A stretch of 64,000 nucleotides of DNA from Steromphala cineraria (taxonomy: Eukaryota > Mollusca > Gastropoda > Trochida > Trochidae), in assembly GCA_916613615.1 (NCBI GenBank), contig OU744728.1:29519950-29583949 (forward strand), in the 5' to 3' direction. Shown here piece after piece: positions 60,504-64,000 of this stretch (positions are counted from its first letter, which is position 1; the number at the start of each line of letters is the position of its first letter). A program made the translations under genes and the position numbers. Under the pieces are notes generated by a model. That model was given only the letters and a program-made list of their open reading frames with translations. It was not told the origin of the DNA and did not search any database.

Positions 60504-60857
60504 TTAAAGGGGCAGTAGCACTTGTCTTGAAAATTTTGTATTTTCAATTTTTCACTGATAATTGTACTTTAATGCTAAATGAATTATTTTGATGTCGTCA
60601 AAAATCTCATCACACAAATCAATCATCCAGTCAGAGAACAAATTATAAAGATTCACATTAAGTCCATTGACAGCTACTTTTGTGTGAACAACTTTGTGCA
60701 AGAAAAGGGAATCTCATGGCTGAACTTTACATGATATATTTGATTTATTACTGCTTCATTTAGTTTAAGTACATTGTCTTTCAGTTGGAACCATTAATTT
60801 TCATTTTCCTGACATCACCTTATATTCCCCCTAAAAACGTGCTACTGCCCCCTTTAA
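60504..60857 (+). mobile_element. MITE, TTAAAGGGGCAGTAGCACG family
   Basis: Ends TTAAAGGGGCAGTAGCACT and CGTGCTACTGCCCCCTTTAA, 354 bp, same orientation as 22345. The interior keeps TTTCACTGATAATTGTAC, CAAAAATCTCATCACACAAA and TTGGAACCATTAATTTTC. Confidence 0.87.
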
Positions 60858-62189
60858 ATGTAGAGTTTCACATTTCTCTAAGTTAGTTACAACGTGACCG
60901 GAGAAGATACACCTTTCGTTAAGACTTTCCTGTTATTATTGAAAAAAGGATTAAAATATAAAAAATCAAGCATGCCCACTGGGATAATTTTATAACAACA
61001 TTTTCAATCTTCTTGCATTGGATCGAAGACGTATGGAATGTATATGCATCCGTGCATCAACCCGAATGGGCTTTGAAGTTTGATTCCACGATTGAAATTA
61101 TATCTTGGATCGTAAAACGACCATGCAGTAATTTTATGTGAATAAAATAAATCAGTAACATCACAAAATTAAAAGACATTCATCAGACGAATAAATCAAC
61201 CAATTTACTTTTTAATGAGTTTCTTTATTTTGTTCTTGAAAATGTCCCTACGGTGAAAGTGTGCAAAACGAAAACCGTCCATTTATCAAAACATATGTTG
61301 CTAATGTTTCTCCACTGTCGGCTGTATTGTAGTCTGTTTGTAACTCTGTAACAGACCGAATGAAACAATATTAATTTCGCTGATCACAACTTCCTGAAAT
61401 CAGGATAATGTACATGCTTGCCCAGTTAATGTCCATCGCTTGTAACAGAAGAAGAAATGTATACAGAAGAAAGAGAATAACTAGGATAACTTTTTGCTCT
61501 GTTGGCTCTCTTTTGCACGTGAAATGCATTTTTCATCTTACCACGGATTTCGTAACTTCGTAACAGCATTTCGTGAAGCATGCATTGCACGTGCAGTTCG
61601 TGATTTCTTGTGTTTCCGAATAGGACAGATAGGAAGTTTATAAAATTCAAAGTTAAGTTAGGAATCTAAACGATATGCTCCCTTCTAATTGGATTTAACA
61701 AGGCCGTACACATTTCAATGAACCCAAAAGTGGCGGATATACAAAATAACCGTCATCTGTTGATATTAGCTAGGTACAAACTTTAAGAGGTAACAGGCAC
61801 TAATATGGGCGAAGTTTGGGCCCTGTTTTATAGATTTCAAAACAGTTGTTTTACCGTTACTTGTTACTTTTATTTCAGTTTTAAATTTTGTATTGATATT
61901 AAAAGTTCCCTTACATTTCAAAGTCAGAATTTATAAGAAATGATTTTCATAACATTTAACGAGTTTCAAACAGGTTAAAATCGTCTGGACAAACACAGTA
62001 TACAAGTCATTTCTTAAATCAGCATTAAATACGATGATTTCTTGTGTTTTGAAAATTATTTTTTTTGGTCGTATTTGTTTTAAGGTCAGTACATCATTAG
62101 ATCAACAACATAATTCTTTTTGAAGATTTTTTTTCACTATTAATATATGTTTTGGATACTTTTAATCCCACCTGTATGTAGAACCGTTA

Positions 62190-62290
62190 TATTTTGTAAT
62201 CTCCATGTCCGTCTGTTCGTCTATATCCCCAGCAGACCTCATAAACTGTAAGACCTAGCTCAATGAAACTTCTTATGCGAATTAGTCAGC
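62190..62290 (-). mobile_element. Reversed end of a microsatellite-tailed element
   Basis: On the minus strand TTTCATTGAGCTAGGTCTTA is followed by GGTCTGCTGGGGATATAGAC and GAACAGACGGACATGG, matching the layout at 23205-23400. Confidence 0.45.
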
Positions 62291-62699
62291 ATCTGTAGAT
62301 GTTGCGTTTTTATGTTATTTTCCACTTTCTAGATTTTTGGCGGTTTCCACGAAATGATGTATTGAAGTATGATTGTGGCGTTTCTAAAAGAAAATCGATA
62401 TATGTAGATGTGCCTTTTGAGGTTTTAAAAATCCTGAGATCTTTATTTTTAGCAAATTCATATCTGATTTATAAATTGTTTTTATATAACACAAACTATA
62501 TACTTTTGACTAATTTGACCGATTTGATTCAACAGAACATGTCCTATCTTATCACAAATCAATGTTCATCCAAACCTAAATCTTTATAACGACTATAATC
62601 ACTTTTCGGCCATGAGATTAATAATATGGTTTTGGCATGTTCTGGACTTGATGTGAATCGAATCATTCCAAAGACCAAGTTTAGCGGTTGTGCGCAGAT

Positions 62700-62760
62700 A
62701 TTTAAAGGGACAGTTGTATCGGGGTATTTTTTGAGGAAACGAAATTCAGGAGGACTTTCC
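62700..62760 (+). mobile_element. Solo left end of the AAAGGGACAGTCC MITE family
   Basis: TTTAAAGGGACAGTTGTATC and GGGGTATTTTTTGAGG match the left arm at 22177. No right end was found within the following kilobase. Confidence 0.6.
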
Positions 62761-64000
62761 TGTTTATAGTTATGAATGGTTTACACTTGATTATTTCTCA
62801 CTTGTTTTAAAATATGTTAAGAAGGTTAATAAATCAGTTGTTCAAGATTTAACCATTTTGACAACGAAGAGAGTAAATCAGTCATAAAAGAAAAGCATCG
62901 TGAAATGAAGCCAATCATCGCAGCTACGAGCGTGGAATACATTAATACGACAAACAATATCGTAACTTATAACTTCTATAATACATTATTTGTAAATAGT
63001 ATCCCATTCTATCAGCCGTTCAGTTATTTCTTAATTTAGTTAATAGCACAGCACAGCACATTTGCTTTCTCGCAATGCTATAATTTCAAGATGGCGGATG
63101 AAAGTCGGTAGATAGGTGTCTTTAAGTGGCTTCTTAACTTCCTACGCTCATAAGAAAAACTAGTTATATTAATATCTGCGCGCAAACGCAATACATGGCC
63201 CTTATTTATGATTGGTCAAGCTTCAATTCTCATGTTTAATGTAACCTGTGACCGTAACTTACTACTGTGCCGTAGATATGTTAAAAATATGAGTTGTATT
63301 ATTTATAAAAAAAACATGGGTTGAAATTAAACAGACATGTTACAAATAGTCTAATAAACCTATAGCCTATTGCGGCCTGGTAAAACGATCCCTTACTTGT
63401 CAATTCGATAGATCGGCTGACGCGAAATCAGGAACGCTATCCATCCTTATAGTGTAAGGCCTATACTCATCACAAATTATGTACTAATGATAACTACAGT
63501 GGCTATATAGACATTTCATGCAAAGAAAACGTTGCCGTTAATTGATTGGACTCCGTTTAGTAAAATTTTCAAATTTGCATTCTGTTGTACAGGACCATTG
63601 AGATGTACTGGGTCCAATGTAAGAGCCAATTTTATTTACATGCTCACTTTCTTACAGCAAATTGCTGACTTACTATGAAGATATTACAAGCGCTTCCAAC
63701 AGAGCTGATTTCGCATACACTTGAGTCCAAGGACCTTTTTTGGATTCCTAAAGGGCTTTAGAAAGGGGATTTTAAAGCAATGGCAAATAGGTAAAACAAA
63801 TGAATGAGTTGAATTTAGGAGGAAGAGGAGGAAGAGATTTGGGAGGAGTGAATGTATTATTTGGTTCAGATGCTGGTCAGGAGACCAGAACGGTTATGTA
63901 TTAGCATAATTCATGTAAAGGGTTGAGTTGAGATCTATAACGGTGTCTACATAGCAAGGAACACAAATACCTTTTTGATATCATGTAAAGTAACCAACGC

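Larger units (their letters stand above)
60858..64000. other. Right-end spacer with repeat fragments
   Basis: No gene recognised. Contains a reversed microsatellite-tailed element end (62190-62290), a left end of the AAAGGGACAG family at 62700 and a fragment of the 35741 MITE near 63398 (CAATTCGATAGATCGGCTGA). Confidence 0.45.

Overview
The window is nuclear DNA of an animal, most likely a bivalve or related lophotrochozoan. It is AT-rich, its genes are split by small to large GT-AG introns, and the introns and spacers are packed with short non-autonomous mobile elements. These include tRNA-derived SINE copies, TIR/MITE elements, a 5'-truncated Penelope-like retroelement, and tandem-repeat elements with an ACGG-type microsatellite like those described from bivalves. 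No prokaryotic operon, CRISPR array, canonical tRNA or rRNA gene was seen.

Four protein-coding genes can be rebuilt exon by exon. (1) Plus strand, 1.0-12.1 kb: a gamma-glutamyltransferase in 12 coding exons, 601 aa, with membrane anchor and catalytic threonine. (2) Plus strand, 18.3-19.9 kb: a two-exon gene for a 437-aa protein I do not recognise, ending in a CAAX prenylation box. (3) Minus strand, 40.8-30.2 kb: an ortholog of glycosyltransferase GLT1D1 in 11 coding exons, 345 aa, with a probable 5'UTR exon and TATA box near 42.6 kb. (4) Minus strand, 59.4-50.9 kb: a two-exon secreted olfactomedin-domain protein with an N-terminal helical region, 508 aa. In genes 1, 3 and 4 all splice phases agree and the summed exons are divisible by three.

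Weaker gene evidence: a possible small gene for a mitochondrial-type protein (15.2-17.6 kb), and a possible minus-strand terminal exon at the very left edge.

The remainder is repeat landscape. 8-13 kb holds palindromic elements inside GGT introns and just downstream of GGT. 16-17.5 kb and 20-30 kb hold MITEs, a nested MITE pair, a tandem-repeat element (24.3-25.4 kb) and the Penelope fragment (25.7-26.5 kb). 34-39.8 kb holds elements in GLT1D1 introns, including a 2-kb tandem-repeat element with higher-order structure. 41-49 kb holds a Tc1/mariner-like element and a large foldback element with two 374-bp arms enclosing a hAT-like insertion. 52-61 kb holds more MITE copies. The genes look like ordinary independent metazoan loci; I see no sign that they form a pathway or a dedicated system.
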